Assembly: GCF_000715205.1 (NCBI RefSeq)
Contig: NZ_JOTP01000005.1
Location: forward strand, 124,001-188,000
Direction: 5' to 3'
DNA length: 64,000 bases
From: Bacillus zhangzhouensis
GTDB lineage: Bacteria > Bacillota > Bacilli > Bacillales > Bacillaceae
Shown: piece after piece, positions 19,681 to 28,955 of the stretch
Layout: each line of letters opens with the position of its first letter
Numbering within the stretch: the stretch's first letter is position 1
Notes under the pieces: generated by a model
Database searches by the model: none
Seen by the model: the letters and a program-made list of their open reading frames with translations, nothing else
What the model was told of the DNA's origin: nothing
Translations under genes and position numbers: made by a program

Positions 19681-20676
19681 ATGATGAGTAACATGCGTCA
19701 TCAGGAATTAGGATTATCAGATGAACAAGCAATTGACATATATAAAACAATGCTACTAGCAAGAAAAATCGATGAACGGATGTGGCTATTAAACCGTTCT
19801 GGGAAAATTCCATTCGTGATCTCTTGTCAAGGGCAGGAAGCGCAGCAAGTCGGAGCAGCCTTTGCGCTTAATAGAGAAGAAGATTATGTATTACCTTACT
19901 ATCGCGATATGGGGATTGTGCTGGCATTTGGGATGACAGCGAAAGATTTAATGATGTCTGGTTTCGCAAAAAAAGACGATCCAAACTCAGGCGGAAGACA
20001 GATGCCGGGTCATTTTGGACAAAAATCAAACCGAATTGTGACCGGATCATCGCCTGTCACAACACAGGTTCCTCATGCGGTGGGAATCGCACTTGCTGGA
20101 CGTTTAGAGAAGAAAAACTTTGTCAGCTTTGTCACGTTCGGTGAAGGCTCTTCAAACCAAGGTGATTTCCACGAAGGAGCCAACTTTGCTGCTGTGCATA
20201 AGCTGCCTGTTATTCTCATGTGTGAAAACAATAAGTACGCCATTTCCGTTCCATACGACAAACAAGTGGCATGTGAACGCATTTCAGATCGTGCGATTGG
20301 GTACGGAATGCCTGGCATTACCGTAGATGGTAATGATCCGCTTGAAGTATATGCAGCTGTCAAAGAAGCGAGAGATCGTGCGGCGAGAGGCGAAGGCCCA
20401 ACATTGATTGAAGCTATTTCTTACCGTTTAACTGCGCATTCTAGTGATGACGATGATTCAAGCTATCGAGAAAAAGAAGAAGTGCTCGAAGCGAGAAAGA
20501 AAGACCCGCTCATCCAATATGAAACGTACTTAATCGAAGGTAACGTCATGACTTCTGAAATGAAAGAAGAGATGACAAAAGAAATCATGCAAATCGTAAA
20601 CGAAGCCACTGATGAAGCGGAAAACGCAGCTTATGCTGAAGCAGAAAGCGCACTTCGTTACGTGTATGCGGAGTAA
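19681..20676 (+). CDS. bkdAA: Branched-chain 2-oxoacid dehydrogenase E1 alpha
   Basis: This is the thiamine-diphosphate-binding alpha subunit (331 residues) of the E1 decarboxylase that acts on the keto acids of leucine, isoleucine and valine and supplies iso/anteiso fatty-acid primers. The ThDP motif runs GEGSSNQGDFHEG...CENNKYAIS and the phosphorylation-loop region is RLTAHSSDDDDSSYR. It starts at the double ATG after AAGGAGGG and is followed 12 bases later by bkdAB. Confidence 0.95.
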   Translation: MMSNMRHQELGLSDEQAIDIYKTMLLARKIDERMWLLNRSGKIPFVISCQGQEAQQVGAAFALNREEDYVLPYYRDMGIVLAFGMTAKDLMMSGFAKKDDPNSGGRQMPGHFGQKSNRIVTGSSPVTTQVPHAVGIALAGRLEKKNFVSFVTFGEGSSNQGDFHEGANFAAVHKLPVILMCENNKYAISVPYDKQVACERISDRAIGYGMPGITVDGNDPLEVYAAVKEARDRAARGEGPTLIEAISYRLTAHSSDDDDSSYREKEEVLEARKKDPLIQYETYLIEGNVMTSEMKEEMTKEIMQIVNEATDEAENAAYAEAESALRYVYAE

Positions 20677-20688
20677 GGGGGAAGAAAA

Positions 20689-21672
20689 ATGCCTGTTATG
20701 TCATATATAGACGCCATTACACTGGCGATGAAAGAAGAAATGGAACGAGATCCGAAAGTGTTTGTGCTCGGAGAGGATGTCGGGAAAAAAGGCGGCGTAT
20801 TTAAAGCGACAGCGGGTCTTTACGAGCAATTTGGAGAAGAGCGCGTGATGGATACACCACTTGCAGAATCAGCTATTGCTGGTGTGGGTATTGGGGCAGC
20901 GATGTATGGAATGCGCCCGATTGCAGAGATGCAATTTGCGGATTTCATTATGCCTGCTATCAACCAAATCATTTCAGAGGCTGCAAAAATTAGATACCGC
21001 TCAAATAATGATTGGAGCTGTCCAATGGTCATCCGCGCACCTTATGGCGGCGGTGTTCATGGAGCACTTTATCATTCACAATCGGTCGAAGCGATTTTTG
21101 CCAATCAACCTGGCTTAAAGATTGTGATGCCTTCTACACCTTATGATGTAAAAGGTCTTTTAAAGGCCGCAGTGCGTGATCCAGATCCTGTATTGTTCTT
21201 TGAACACAAACGTGCATACCGTCTCATTAAAGGAGAAGTGCCTGAAGAGGATTATACACTTCCTATTGGAAAAGCAGATGTGAAACGTGAAGGCGATGAT
21301 ATCACGGTCATTACATATGGCCTATGTGTTCATTTTGCGCTGCAAGCAGCAGACCGCCTTGCAAAAGACGGAATTTCCGCTCATATTCTCGATTTGCGAA
21401 CAGTATACCCGCTTGATCAGGAAGCGATTATTGAAGCGGCATCAAAAACGGGAAAAGTTCTTCTTTTAACGGAAGATACAAAAGAGGGAAGCATTATGAG
21501 TGAGGTTGCGGCGATCATTTCGGAGCATTGCTTATTTGATTTAGATGCACCTATTAAACGTCTAGCAGGACCTGATATCCCGCCAATGCCTTATGCCCCG
21601 ACAATGGAAAAATTCTTCATGGTCAATCCGGATAAGGTAGAAGCTGAAATGAGAGAGCTAGCGGCGTTTTAA
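20689..21672 (+). CDS. bkdAB: Branched-chain 2-oxoacid dehydrogenase E1 beta
   Basis: The 327-residue beta subunit pairs with BkdAA to form the E1 heterotetramer. Recognisable are the N-terminal SYIDAITLAMKEEMERD, the LGEDVGKKGGVFKAT stretch, MPSTPYDVKGLLKAA and the C-terminal transketolase_C domain (EDTKEGSIMSEVAA, KRLAGPDIPPMPYAP). The SD is AAGGGGGAAG. Confidence 0.95.
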   Translation: MPVMSYIDAITLAMKEEMERDPKVFVLGEDVGKKGGVFKATAGLYEQFGEERVMDTPLAESAIAGVGIGAAMYGMRPIAEMQFADFIMPAINQIISEAAKIRYRSNNDWSCPMVIRAPYGGGVHGALYHSQSVEAIFANQPGLKIVMPSTPYDVKGLLKAAVRDPDPVLFFEHKRAYRLIKGEVPEEDYTLPIGKADVKREGDDITVITYGLCVHFALQAADRLAKDGISAHILDLRTVYPLDQEAIIEAASKTGKVLLLTEDTKEGSIMSEVAAIISEHCLFDLDAPIKRLAGPDIPPMPYAPTMEKFFMVNPDKVEAEMRELAAF

Positions 21673-21690
21673 GAAAGAGGAGGGTTTCAA

Positions 21691-22947
21691 GTGGCAATTG
21701 AACAAATGAAAATGCCTCAGCTAGGTGAAAGTGTAACAGAAGGAACCATTAGCAAATGGCTCGTTTCACCTGGCGATCAAGTGAATAAATACGATCCTAT
21801 TGCGGAAGTGATGACGGATAAAGTGAACGCAGAGGTCCCGTCATCCTTTACAGGAACGATTACAAAGCTATCGGCTGAGGAAGGCGATACACTTCAAGTC
21901 GGAGAAGTTTTTTGTGAAATTGAAGTAGAAGGCAGCACGCAGCAGAGTGCAAAAGAAGAAGCGGCACCTGAACAAAACGAAGCATCCGCTCCTGATCAAG
22001 CAAAAGTGGATCAAAGTCAAAAGAAACGATACTCTCCAGCAGTCCTTCGCTTAGCAGATGAGCATGGGATTGATTTAGCGGCTGTTCAAGGAACAGGAGC
22101 AGGCGGCCGAATCACAAGAAAAGATTTGCTTCAGCTCATCGAGGGTGGAGGCGTAAAAGAGAAGGCAGCACCTGTAAGTGAAGGTGAGGTTCAAACGGAT
22201 CGTACGCCGTCATCAAAAGCGAAAGATGCGCCTTCCATCTCTTCAATGCCTGGTGATGTCGAGCTGCCAGTCACACCGATCCGGCAGGCGATTGCAGCAA
22301 ATATGCTGAGAAGCAAACATGAAATTCCACATGCATGGACGATGATGGAAGTCGATGTGACAAACCTTGTGACAAGAAGAAATCAGCTAAAGGATCAATT
22401 TAAAGCAAAAGAAGGCTTTAATTTGACGTTCTTTGCATTCTTTGTCAAAGCAGTGGCTCAAGCATTAAAGGAATTCCCTGAAATGAACAGCATGTGGGCT
22501 GGAGATAAAATTGTTCAAAAGAAAGCAATCAATGTTTCGATTGCTGTCGCTACAGATGACGCTCTTTTTGTTCCAGTGATTAAGGATGCTGATGAAAAGA
22601 CCATTAAGGGTATCGCCAAAGAAATTCATGAGCTTGCTTCCAAGGTAAGACAAGGAACGCTGAAGCAAAGTGACATGGAAGGCGGCACCTTCACCGTAAA
22701 TAATACGGGGTCATTTGGTTCAATACAATCAATGGGGATCATTAATTACCCGCAAGCGGCCATTTTACAAGTAGAATCGATCGTGAAGCGTCCAATGATT
22801 GTGGGTGGAATGATTGCGGCAAGAGACATGGTGAACCTTTGTCTCTCATTGGATCACAGAGTACTAGATGGTCTTGTGTGCGGCAGATTCCTTCAAAGAA
22901 TTAAACAAATCCTTGAAGGCATCGACGAGCAGACATCTGTTTATTAA
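21691..22947 (+). CDS. bkdB: Branched-chain 2-oxoacid dehydrogenase E2 (lipoamide acyltransferase)
   Basis: The 418-residue E2 core carries an N-terminal lipoyl domain with the lipoylated lysine in VMTDKVNAEVPS (about residue 44), a Glu/Ala/Gln-rich linker, a peripheral-subunit binding domain (SPAVLRLADEHGIDLAAVQGTG, about 113-150 in shorter pieces) and the catalytic acyltransferase domain ending in the active-site motif LDHRVLDG. It starts at GTG 21691 after AGGAGGG. It is the last enzyme gene of the operon. Confidence 0.95.
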   Translation: MAIEQMKMPQLGESVTEGTISKWLVSPGDQVNKYDPIAEVMTDKVNAEVPSSFTGTITKLSAEEGDTLQVGEVFCEIEVEGSTQQSAKEEAAPEQNEASAPDQAKVDQSQKKRYSPAVLRLADEHGIDLAAVQGTGAGGRITRKDLLQLIEGGGVKEKAAPVSEGEVQTDRTPSSKAKDAPSISSMPGDVELPVTPIRQAIAANMLRSKHEIPHAWTMMEVDVTNLVTRRNQLKDQFKAKEGFNLTFFAFFVKAVAQALKEFPEMNSMWAGDKIVQKKAINVSIAVATDDALFVPVIKDADEKTIKGIAKEIHELASKVRQGTLKQSDMEGGTFTVNNTGSFGSIQSMGIINYPQAAILQVESIVKRPMIVGGMIAARDMVNLCLSLDHRVLDGLVCGRFLQRIKQILEGIDEQTSVY

Positions 22948-22956
22948 GCCACTTTA

Positions 22957-22990
22957 ATTTCCCCCTCCCGATCATGAGAGGGGGATTTCC
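22957..22990 (+). terminator. GC-rich hairpin after bkdB
   Basis: CCCCCTC...GAGGGGG forms a stable stem but is followed by only ATTTCC, so termination may be partial; it could also be an mRNA-stabilising 3' structure. Confidence 0.5.
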
Positions 22991-23015
22991 ATATCAATGA
23001 GAAAGGAGCGATGAT

Positions 23016-23309
23016 ATGTCCGGACTAGATTTTTTTGCTTTTCTAACGATTGGCCTCATGTTTATCACAGCGATTGCGTTCGCTTTTCTTCGGTATATTT
23101 CGAAATCACGCAATCAACCTAAAAGATTACTACTCATCATATCCATCGTTTCAATCATTCAAATTGCGTACTGCTTGCTATTTATAGGTGGATTTAAAGG
23201 AGCAGCAAATAGCTTTTTAGGCATTTCACTTCTTTTAGGCACTCTGCTTGGGTATGCACTTGAATATTTATACAGACGCTATATTAAAAAAACGCCCGAA
23301 TCTAAATGA
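23016..23309 (+). CDS. Small three-helix membrane protein, unknown function
   Basis: I do not recognise this 97-residue protein. It has three hydrophobic segments (about residues 6-26, 38-58 and 65-86) and a basic C-terminus (YLYRRYIKKTPESK). A good SD (GAAAGGAGCG) precedes the ATG. It sits 68 bases after bkdB and convergent with bmrU, so it may be read from the end of the bkd operon. Lack of any visible catalytic motif prevents a functional call. Confidence 0.75.
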   Translation: MSGLDFFAFLTIGLMFITAIAFAFLRYISKSRNQPKRLLLIISIVSIIQIAYCLLFIGGFKGAANSFLGISLLLGTLLGYALEYLYRRYIKKTPESK

Positions 23310-23328
23310 TCTCGGGCGCTTTCTTTAT
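23291..23328. terminator. Bidirectional terminator between the small membrane gene and bmrU
   Basis: CGCCCGA/TCGGGCG stem with T-rich tails on both strands; it overlaps the last codons of the 23016-23309 gene and serves the convergent bmrU as well. Confidence 0.8.
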
Positions 23329-24218
23329 TGTGCTGGAACAATAAAGGTCAAATGTTGCTTTAATACTTCGAGGGAAGAGGGGGCTGTCATGTATACTTCA
23401 CCGTCTGTATCTGCATCCATTTCCTCTTTTGTGTGGATATGAACACGGGACGATTGGATGAGAGACAGATCACCGGTAAAATCCTCTAGCTCTTCCCGGT
23501 TCATTGAAAATATCTCTTTTAAAGCAGAGAAACTAGTATTTCTACAAATTAAAATTTCGGCTTTTCCATCATCAATTGCTGCATTTGGCAAATCAATTTT
23601 ATTTGTACCGATAAATTGTCCGTTCATCACAAGTACGATCACAGCTTCCTCTTCCCAGTTTTCCTCTTCGGTTTCAATGCGTACGTGAAAAGGATCTGTT
23701 TGCTGCAGGGTTCTAATGGCGCTTGTGAAGTAGCTGATTTTGCCGAGTACGGCTTTTTCCTTGTCATTAATATTATTGGAGGTGTCTGCAATGAGCCCGA
23801 TCCCCCAGAAATTTAAAAGGTATCGATCTTCTGCTTTGATTAAGTCGACCTTTTTTCGGGCGCCGTCTACAATCATTTGAGCAGCTTTTTGCATTTGTTG
23901 AGGAATGCCAAGCGTTCTAGAAAAGTCATTGCATGTCCCGCCAGGTAATATCGCTACAGCCGGCCTTTTTGCTAAACCGCCAATTCCGTTCATGCATTCA
24001 TGTACGGTACCATCTCCACCTAATATAATGAGCAATTCAACTGTCTCATCTATCGCACGGCAGAAATGATAGGCATCATTTGGCTGCTTTGTTGGTTTAA
24101 GGATGAGTTCATCGATATGTAGAGAAAGAAGAGGCACTGTTTGACCTAGTGTTTTTTCCATGTTTTTTTGTCCAGCATTTCCATTATAAATAAGCATCGC
24201 TTTTTTGAATTGTGCCAT
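23325..24218 (-). CDS. bmrU: Diacylglycerol-kinase-family lipid kinase BmrU
   Basis: This 297-residue protein has the DAGK catalytic fold with the nucleotide-binding GGDGTVHECMNGI (about residues 64-76) and ILPGGTCNDFSRTLGIP further on. Family members phosphorylate lipids such as diacylglycerol; the substrate of BmrU is not established. The ATG (complement 24216-24218) sits nine bases after GGGAG; a GTG one codon earlier is possible. In B. subtilis bmrU precedes the multidrug genes bmr and bmrR, which are absent here, so it stands alone. Confidence 0.88.
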   Translation of the reverse strand: MAQFKKAMLIYNGNAGQKNMEKTLGQTVPLLSLHIDELILKPTKQPNDAYHFCRAIDETVELLIILGGDGTVHECMNGIGGLAKRPAVAILPGGTCNDFSRTLGIPQQMQKAAQMIVDGARKKVDLIKAEDRYLLNFWGIGLIADTSNNINDKEKAVLGKISYFTSAIRTLQQTDPFHVRIETEEENWEEEAVIVLVMNGQFIGTNKIDLPNAAIDDGKAEILICRNTSFSALKEIFSMNREELEDFTGDLSLIQSSRVHIHTKEEMDADTDGEVYMTAPSSLEVLKQHLTFIVPAQ

Positions 24219-24387
24219 CACGCAGTTCTCCCTTTCATCTCTTTATCATCACTTTTCCCCAATTTGACAGCTCATAAACGATGTTTGAAAAAAGTGAAGA
24301 GGGAAAAGACAACACATTTGCCCGCAGGCGTTTTCCTTGATATGATGGAGTTAAAATGGTGTTGGTACGTAGAAGGAGTGAACGGAT

Positions 24388-24825
24388 ATGAATATTGATT
24401 TTAATTTATTTATGAATGATATTGTGAAACAAGCGAGAGAAGAGATCAAGCAGGCAGGCTACAATGAACTGACAACAGCTGAAGAAGTAGACGAAGCACT
24501 GACTAAAAAAGGCACGGCACTTGTTATGGTGAATTCAGTGTGCGGTTGTGCTGGCGGTATTGCAAGACCAGCTGCTGGTTATTCTGTTCATTACGATAAG
24601 CGTCCAAATCAATTGCTAACAGTGTTTGCTGGACAGGACAAAGAGGCAACGGCAAGAGCACGTGAATACTTTGAAGGCTTCCCGCCGTCTTCACCATCAT
24701 TTGCACTACTAAAAGATGGTAAGATCATCAAAATGGTAGAGCGTCATGAAATTGAGGGACACGAACCAATGGAAGTTGTGTCAAAACTTCAAGCCGCTTT
24801 CGATGAGCATTGCGAAGAAATATAA
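24388..24825 (+). CDS. brxB: Bacilliredoxin BrxB (YphP/YqiW family)
   Basis: Bacilliredoxins remove bacillithiol from S-bacillithiolated proteins after oxidative stress. The 145-residue thioredoxin-like protein carries the characteristic Cys-Gly-Cys active site at Cys52-Gly53-Cys54 (NSVCGCAGG) and the [17 protein letters not shown] region with the cis-proline loop. The SD is GAAGGAGTGAACG. Location downstream of the bkd operon and before artPQR is that of yqiW in B. subtilis. Confidence 0.93.
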   Translation: MNIDFNLFMNDIVKQAREEIKQAGYNELTTAEEVDEALTKKGTALVMVNSVCGCAGGIARPAAGYSVHYDKRPNQLLTVFAGQDKEATARAREYFEGFPPSSPSFALLKDGKIIKMVERHEIEGHEPMEVVSKLQAAFDEHCEEI

Positions 24826-24854
24826 AATGTACCTTTTGAACGAATAAATATGAA

Positions 24855-24888
24855 GCAGTCCGGTCTTTTGGCCGGTCTGTTTTTTGTT
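24855..24888 (+). terminator. Terminator after brxB
   Basis: Stem CAGTCCGG/CCGGTCTG (one mismatch) followed by TTTTTTG. Confidence 0.8.
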
Positions 24889-24929
24889 TTATAAGACAAT
24901 TGTATCGAAATAATTTTAGCAAAATACTA

Positions 24930-24958
24930 TTGCATCTTAAAAAGAAAGTGTTTAAAAT
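24930..24958 (+). promoter_or_regulatory. SigA promoter of artPQR
   Basis: TTGCAT (24930-24935), a 17-base spacer and TAAAAT (24953-24958) precede artP by about 60 bases. Confidence 0.6.
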
Positions 24959-25020
24959 ACATTATAGTGAATAAATATTCAAATTTACACATGATTTTAA
25001 ATACTGGGAGGCATCATCAT

Positions 25021-25785
25021 ATGAAAAAGTGGTTATTATTACTTATGACGGCTGGTCTTGCAGCTGCCCTAGCAGCATGCGGAACTTCTTCTAATAATTC
25101 AAACGCATCAGGAGATGACAAAACACTCATCATGGCGACATCAGCAGATTATCCGCCATTTGAATCAAAAGATGGCGATAAAGTTGTCGGTTTCGATGTA
25201 GATCTTGCAACAGCACTGGCGAAAAAGAACGGCTACAAGATAGAAATTCAAGATATGGACTTTGCAAGCCTTGTATCAGCACTTAAAACAAACAAAGCGG
25301 ATATTGTCCTTGCAGGAATGACACCTACAGAAAAACGTAAAAAACAAGTTGATTTCTCTGATGTCTATTACAATGCTGAAAACTTGGTTGTATCAAAGAA
25401 ATCTAGCGGAATCAAAGCAGAGAAAGATTTAAAAGACAAAACAGTTGGCGTTCAATTAGGCTCTATTCAACAGGATGAAGCAAACGGTTTTCAAAAGAAA
25501 TATAACTTAACAGTTGAAGATCGTAATAAAATCTCTGATATCATTCAAGAGATCAAAGCCGGCCGCTTTGATGCAGCGATTATTGAAGATAAAGTGGCTG
25601 CTGGTTACTTAGAAAAGGAAAAAGAATTCCAAGCATTTGGATTGAATAGCTCAAACGAAGGTTCAGCCATTGCATTCAAAAAAAATAGCGACTTAACAGC
25701 GAAATTCAATAAATCTTTAAAAGAAATGAAGGATAATGGCGAACTTGATCAATTGATTAAAAAATGGTTTGCTGATGAAAAATAA
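25021..25785 (+). CDS. artP: Arginine ABC transporter substrate-binding lipoprotein
   Basis: This 254-residue extracellular solute-binding protein (family 3) captures arginine or related basic amino acids. It begins MKKWLLLLM at 25021 after GGGAGG; a GTG frame extends upstream but has no SD. The lipoprotein signal ends in LAAC with the lipidated cysteine at residue 20. Binding-domain landmarks are ADYPPFESKDGDKVVGFDVDLA and AGMTPTEKRKKQVDFS. Substrate is assigned from the known B. subtilis YqiXYZ (ArtPQR) system. Confidence 0.93.
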   Translation: MKKWLLLLMTAGLAAALAACGTSSNNSNASGDDKTLIMATSADYPPFESKDGDKVVGFDVDLATALAKKNGYKIEIQDMDFASLVSALKTNKADIVLAGMTPTEKRKKQVDFSDVYYNAENLVVSKKSSGIKAEKDLKDKTVGVQLGSIQQDEANGFQKKYNLTVEDRNKISDIIQEIKAGRFDAAIIEDKVAAGYLEKEKEFQAFGLNSSNEGSAIAFKKNSDLTAKFNKSLKEMKDNGELDQLIKKWFADEK

Positions 25786-25834
25786 TGCAGGAAAAGGATC
25801 AGCGTCATTCATGAAAATCAAGTAGTAAGCGCTG

Positions 25835-25862
25835 AAAAGTTCAACACGTGTTGAACTTTTTT
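25835..25862 (+). terminator. Intra-operon hairpin between artP and artQ
   Basis: AAAAGTTCAACA/TGTTGAACTTTT forms a near-perfect 12-bp stem with T-run. In ABC operons such structures let the binding protein be made in excess over the membrane components. Confidence 0.85.
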
Positions 25863-25909
25863 CCTGTTTATTCTTTGATTTCGTATGAAGGCAAAAAAAG
25901 GAGAATATA

Positions 25910-26566
25910 ATGATGGATTTTAAAGATGTAATACCTCAGATGCCCTTTATTTTAGAAGGTCTTAAGGTCACGCTTTCTATTGTAGTGGTGTCACTTTTCC
26001 TTGGTTTTATCTTAGGGATTTTATTAACGCTCTGTAAAATTAGTGTGTTTAAGCCGCTCATTTGGCTTGCAGATTTTTATACGTCAATCTTCCGAGGCAC
26101 ACCGCTTGTGCTTCAGCTTCTGATTATCTATTTTGGTCTGCCTCAGCTTCTCGGCTTTCAAATCGATCAATACTGGGCTGCTGTAGCGGCATTTTCACTC
26201 AACTCGGCGGCATACGTATCTGAAATTATTCGTGCTGGTATTAATGCCATTGATAAAGGTCAAAAAGAAGCGGCCGTTGCTTTAGGCATCCCTTATGCTA
26301 AAATGATGAAGGACTTATTGCTTCCACAAGCATTCAAAAATATTTCACCTGCACTTGTGAACGAAACGATTACACTGACAAAAGAATCAGCGATTGTTAC
26401 AGTCATTGGACTGGGCGATGTGATGAGACGAGCCTACCAAGCAGGTGCCGTTACGTATAATTATCTCGAACCGCTTATTTTTGCGGGTCTCATCTATTAT
26501 GTCATCGTGCTTGTTCTCACCTTTGTCGGCAAATCGGTGGAAAGGAAGTTAAAATCTAATGATTAA
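25910..26566 (+). CDS. artQ: Arginine ABC transporter permease
   Basis: This 218-residue inner-membrane permease (HisM/GlnP type) has about five transmembrane helices and the EAA loop that contacts the ATPase ([23 protein letters not shown] in two blocks, about residues 123-145). Two adjacent ATG codons follow AAAGGAG; either can start. The gene overlaps artR by eight bases. Confidence 0.93.
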   Translation: MMDFKDVIPQMPFILEGLKVTLSIVVVSLFLGFILGILLTLCKISVFKPLIWLADFYTSIFRGTPLVLQLLIIYFGLPQLLGFQIDQYWAAVAAFSLNSAAYVSEIIRAGINAIDKGQKEAAVALGIPYAKMMKDLLLPQAFKNISPALVNETITLTKESAIVTVIGLGDVMRRAYQAGAVTYNYLEPLIFAGLIYYVIVLVLTFVGKSVERKLKSND

Positions 26567-27281
26567 AATAGAGAAGCTCACAAAATCTTTTGGCAAAAAT
26601 GAAGTACTAAAAGGAATCGACACTACCATTCAAGAAGGGGAAGTTGTCGCGGTCATTGGACCATCTGGTTCAGGAAAATCGACGTTTCTTCGCTGCATCA
26701 ACTTACTTGAAAAGCCGACTTCCGGTGTCATTACGATTAAGGATACGGAGATCACAAACCCAAAAACCAATGCACTAAAAGTACGTGAGAACATTGGAAT
26801 GGTGTTTCAGCATTTCCACCTGTTCCCGCATAAAACCGTGTTAGAAAATATTACGTATGCGCCAATGAATGTGAAGAATCAATCGAAAGAAGACAGCATC
26901 AAACAAGCCGAAGACCTGTTAAAAAAGGTAGGGCTTTTAGAGAAAAAAGATGATTTCCCGAACCGTTTGTCCGGTGGTCAAAAGCAGCGTGTGGCGATTG
27001 CACGTGCGCTTGCAATGACACCAGACATTATGCTGTTTGACGAACCAACTTCTGCACTTGATCCTGAAATGGTGAAGGAAGTATTAGAGGTCATGAAAGA
27101 GCTGGCTCAATCGGGGATGACGCTCGTGATCGTCACACATGAAATGGGCTTTGCAAAAGAAGTGGCTGACCGTGTGATCTTTATGGATGACGGGAAAATT
27201 GTAGAAGATGCGAATCCTGTTCAATTTTTTGAATCGCCGTCTTCACAGCGTGCGCAAGACTTTTTACAAAAAATATTATAA
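26559..27281 (+). CDS. artR: Arginine ABC transporter ATP-binding protein
   Basis: The 240-residue ATPase powers ArtPQ uptake. Walker A GPSGSGKS is at residues 34-41, the Q-loop is in [13 protein letters not shown], the ABC signature is LSGGQKQR, and Walker [15 protein letters not shown] is followed by the switch histidine in VTHEM. It overlaps artQ and is followed by a strong terminator. Confidence 0.95.
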   Translation: MIKIEKLTKSFGKNEVLKGIDTTIQEGEVVAVIGPSGSGKSTFLRCINLLEKPTSGVITIKDTEITNPKTNALKVRENIGMVFQHFHLFPHKTVLENITYAPMNVKNQSKEDSIKQAEDLLKKVGLLEKKDDFPNRLSGGQKQRVAIARALAMTPDIMLFDEPTSALDPEMVKEVLEVMKELAQSGMTLVIVTHEMGFAKEVADRVIFMDDGKIVEDANPVQFFESPSSQRAQDFLQKIL

Positions 27282-27282
27282 A

Positions 27283-27320
27283 GAAAAAAAGAAGGAGACT
27301 TAACATCTTCTTCTTTTTTT
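27283..27320 (+). terminator. Terminator after artR
   Basis: AAAAAAGAAG-GAGA/TCTT-CTTCTTTTTT stem with seven terminal T's. Confidence 0.8.
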
Positions 27321-27400
27321 GATTATAATGGGGAAAGTAAAAAAAGTTCATCATTTCACAAAAGTGAATGGAAACAAGACAGAAAAGAGTGAATTACATC

Positions 27401-28354
27401 ATGTTTAAAATCGGCTACCGAACGCTGAAAACAGCATTAGGAACAGCTATAGCCATCTATATTGCACAAATGCTTGGCTTGCAAAATTATTCAGCTGCCG
27501 GGATAATTACAATCCTGTGCATTCAGGTGACGAAAAAAAGGTCACTCTTAGCATCAGGGGCTCGGTTTGCAGCATGCAGTCTCGCCATCTTGTTTTCTTA
27601 TTTATTTTTCGATCTGATTGGTTATCATCCTTTCGTTATTGGACTCATGCTGCTCGTCTTTATTCCGACAACCGTTTTGCTCCGAATCAAAGAAGGGATT
27701 GTCACAAGCTCTGTCATCATTCTTCATTTGTACATGTCTGGGGGGATTACTCTTCATCTCATCTGGAATGAGCTGCTGCTGATCACAACTGGTGTTGGGG
27801 TAGCGCTCATTATGAACCTGTATATGCCAAGTGTTGATAAAAAGCTCAAACGATACAGTGAACAAATTGAAGCCAATTTTGCAAAAATCTTTGAAGAAAT
27901 TGAGCAATACTTGATGACAGGGAAACAAGACTGGACAGGCAAAGAAATACCAGAGACACACCAATTGATCAAAGAAGCGAAAGCTCTCGCATATCGTGAT
28001 GTTGAAAACCATGTGCTAAGACATGAAAATCTGTATTATCATTATTTCAACATGAGACAAAAGCAATTTGAAATCATTGAGCGCGTGCTTCCGAAAATTA
28101 CGTCTATTTCCATTACAACAGAGCATGGGCAAATCATTGCAGAATACATCAGAGACTTGCGCGAACATATTCACCCAGGTAACACGGCGCATAAGTTTTT
28201 AAGACGTCTCATTGATATGAAAGAAGAGTTCGAAGCTCTCCCGCTTCCGCAAACACGAGAAGAATTTGAGGCAAGAGCCGCACTCTTTCATTTCCTCGGG
28301 GAAATGGAACAATATTTAGTGTTGAAAAGCTATTTTAAAGGGATGAAAGAATAG
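27401..28354 (+). CDS. yqjA: Aromatic-acid-exporter-family (DUF939) membrane protein YqjA
   Basis: This 317-residue protein has an N-terminal membrane domain of four or more helices (residues 1-150) and a soluble helical C-terminal domain (about 155-317), the ArAE_1/YqjA architecture. Family members are annotated as putative aromatic acid exporters; the substrate here is unknown. I start it at ATG 27401 (MFKIGYRTLKT), the family N-terminus; an in-frame ATG 33 bases upstream lacks an SD. Confidence 0.85.
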   Translation: MFKIGYRTLKTALGTAIAIYIAQMLGLQNYSAAGIITILCIQVTKKRSLLASGARFAACSLAILFSYLFFDLIGYHPFVIGLMLLVFIPTTVLLRIKEGIVTSSVIILHLYMSGGITLHLIWNELLLITTGVGVALIMNLYMPSVDKKLKRYSEQIEANFAKIFEEIEQYLMTGKQDWTGKEIPETHQLIKEAKALAYRDVENHVLRHENLYYHYFNMRQKQFEIIERVLPKITSISITTEHGQIIAEYIRDLREHIHPGNTAHKFLRRLIDMKEEFEALPLPQTREEFEARAALFHFLGEMEQYLVLKSYFKGMKE

Positions 28355-28415
28355 AGACGCATGAGTTCCTCCTTCATTGGTCAATCTAATGAAAAAAGGA
28401 GGAGCCTATGCGTCT
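28355..28415 (+). promoter_or_regulatory. Long inverted repeat masking the SD and start of the L,D-transpeptidase gene
   Basis: AGACGCAT pairs with ATGCGTCT and TCCTCCTT with AAGGAGGA (28355-28378 against 28388-28415), so the entire SD and the ATG at 28408 are in the stem. A U-rich stretch follows, so it may also act as the yqjA terminator. Confidence 0.75.
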
Positions 28416-28917
28416 TTTATTTTATACCGTGCTGACCATGTCCCTTTCGCCTATTTGGCCGCTCGGACAGAACCCGCTTCCCGGAGACCCATTTGTCATT
28501 ATTAATAAACAAACGAACGAACTTGCTTATATTGATCAAGGGAAAATCCAAAACGTATATCCTGCTTCTACAGGGAAAACAGTTGAGTTAACGCCAGAAG
28601 GTGAATTTACCATTATGATTAAAGCGAAAGATCCTTATTACAGAAGAAAGAATATTGAAGGCGGTGCGAAGAATAACCCTCTTGGCCGAAGATGGATTGG
28701 ATTTGATGCACGAGGGACAGATGGAAGAATCTATGGGATTCATGGAACAAGTGACGAAACATCGATAGGGAAATTTATCACGGCAGGCTGTGTGAGACTT
28801 CATAATCAAGATGTAGAACAGCTGTTTGATCAGCTTCCAATTGGAACAAAAGTGTGGATTACCAAATCAAGCGATTCATTTGAAAAGCTAGCAAAAGACA
28901 AACAGGCCATTCGTTGA
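28408..28917 (+). CDS. yqjB: L,D-transpeptidase (YkuD domain)
   Basis: This 169-residue secreted enzyme is predicted to form or edit meso-diaminopimelate cross-links in peptidoglycan. A short hydrophobic N-terminus (residues 1-16) is followed directly by the YkuD catalytic domain, with the signature HGTSDETSIGKFITAGCVRL; the Cys of AGCVRL is the nucleophile and the first His its partner. No LysM domain is present. Its SD and start are inside a long hairpin that continues from yqjA. The yqjB symbol is assigned from position. Confidence 0.87.
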   Translation: MRLLFYTVLTMSLSPIWPLGQNPLPGDPFVIINKQTNELAYIDQGKIQNVYPASTGKTVELTPEGEFTIMIKAKDPYYRRKNIEGGAKNNPLGRRWIGFDARGTDGRIYGIHGTSDETSIGKFITAGCVRLHNQDVEQLFDQLPIGTKVWITKSSDSFEKLAKDKQAIR

Positions 28918-28955
28918 TCGAACGAATCACCTGCTTGTCTGCTGTTATAGAAACC

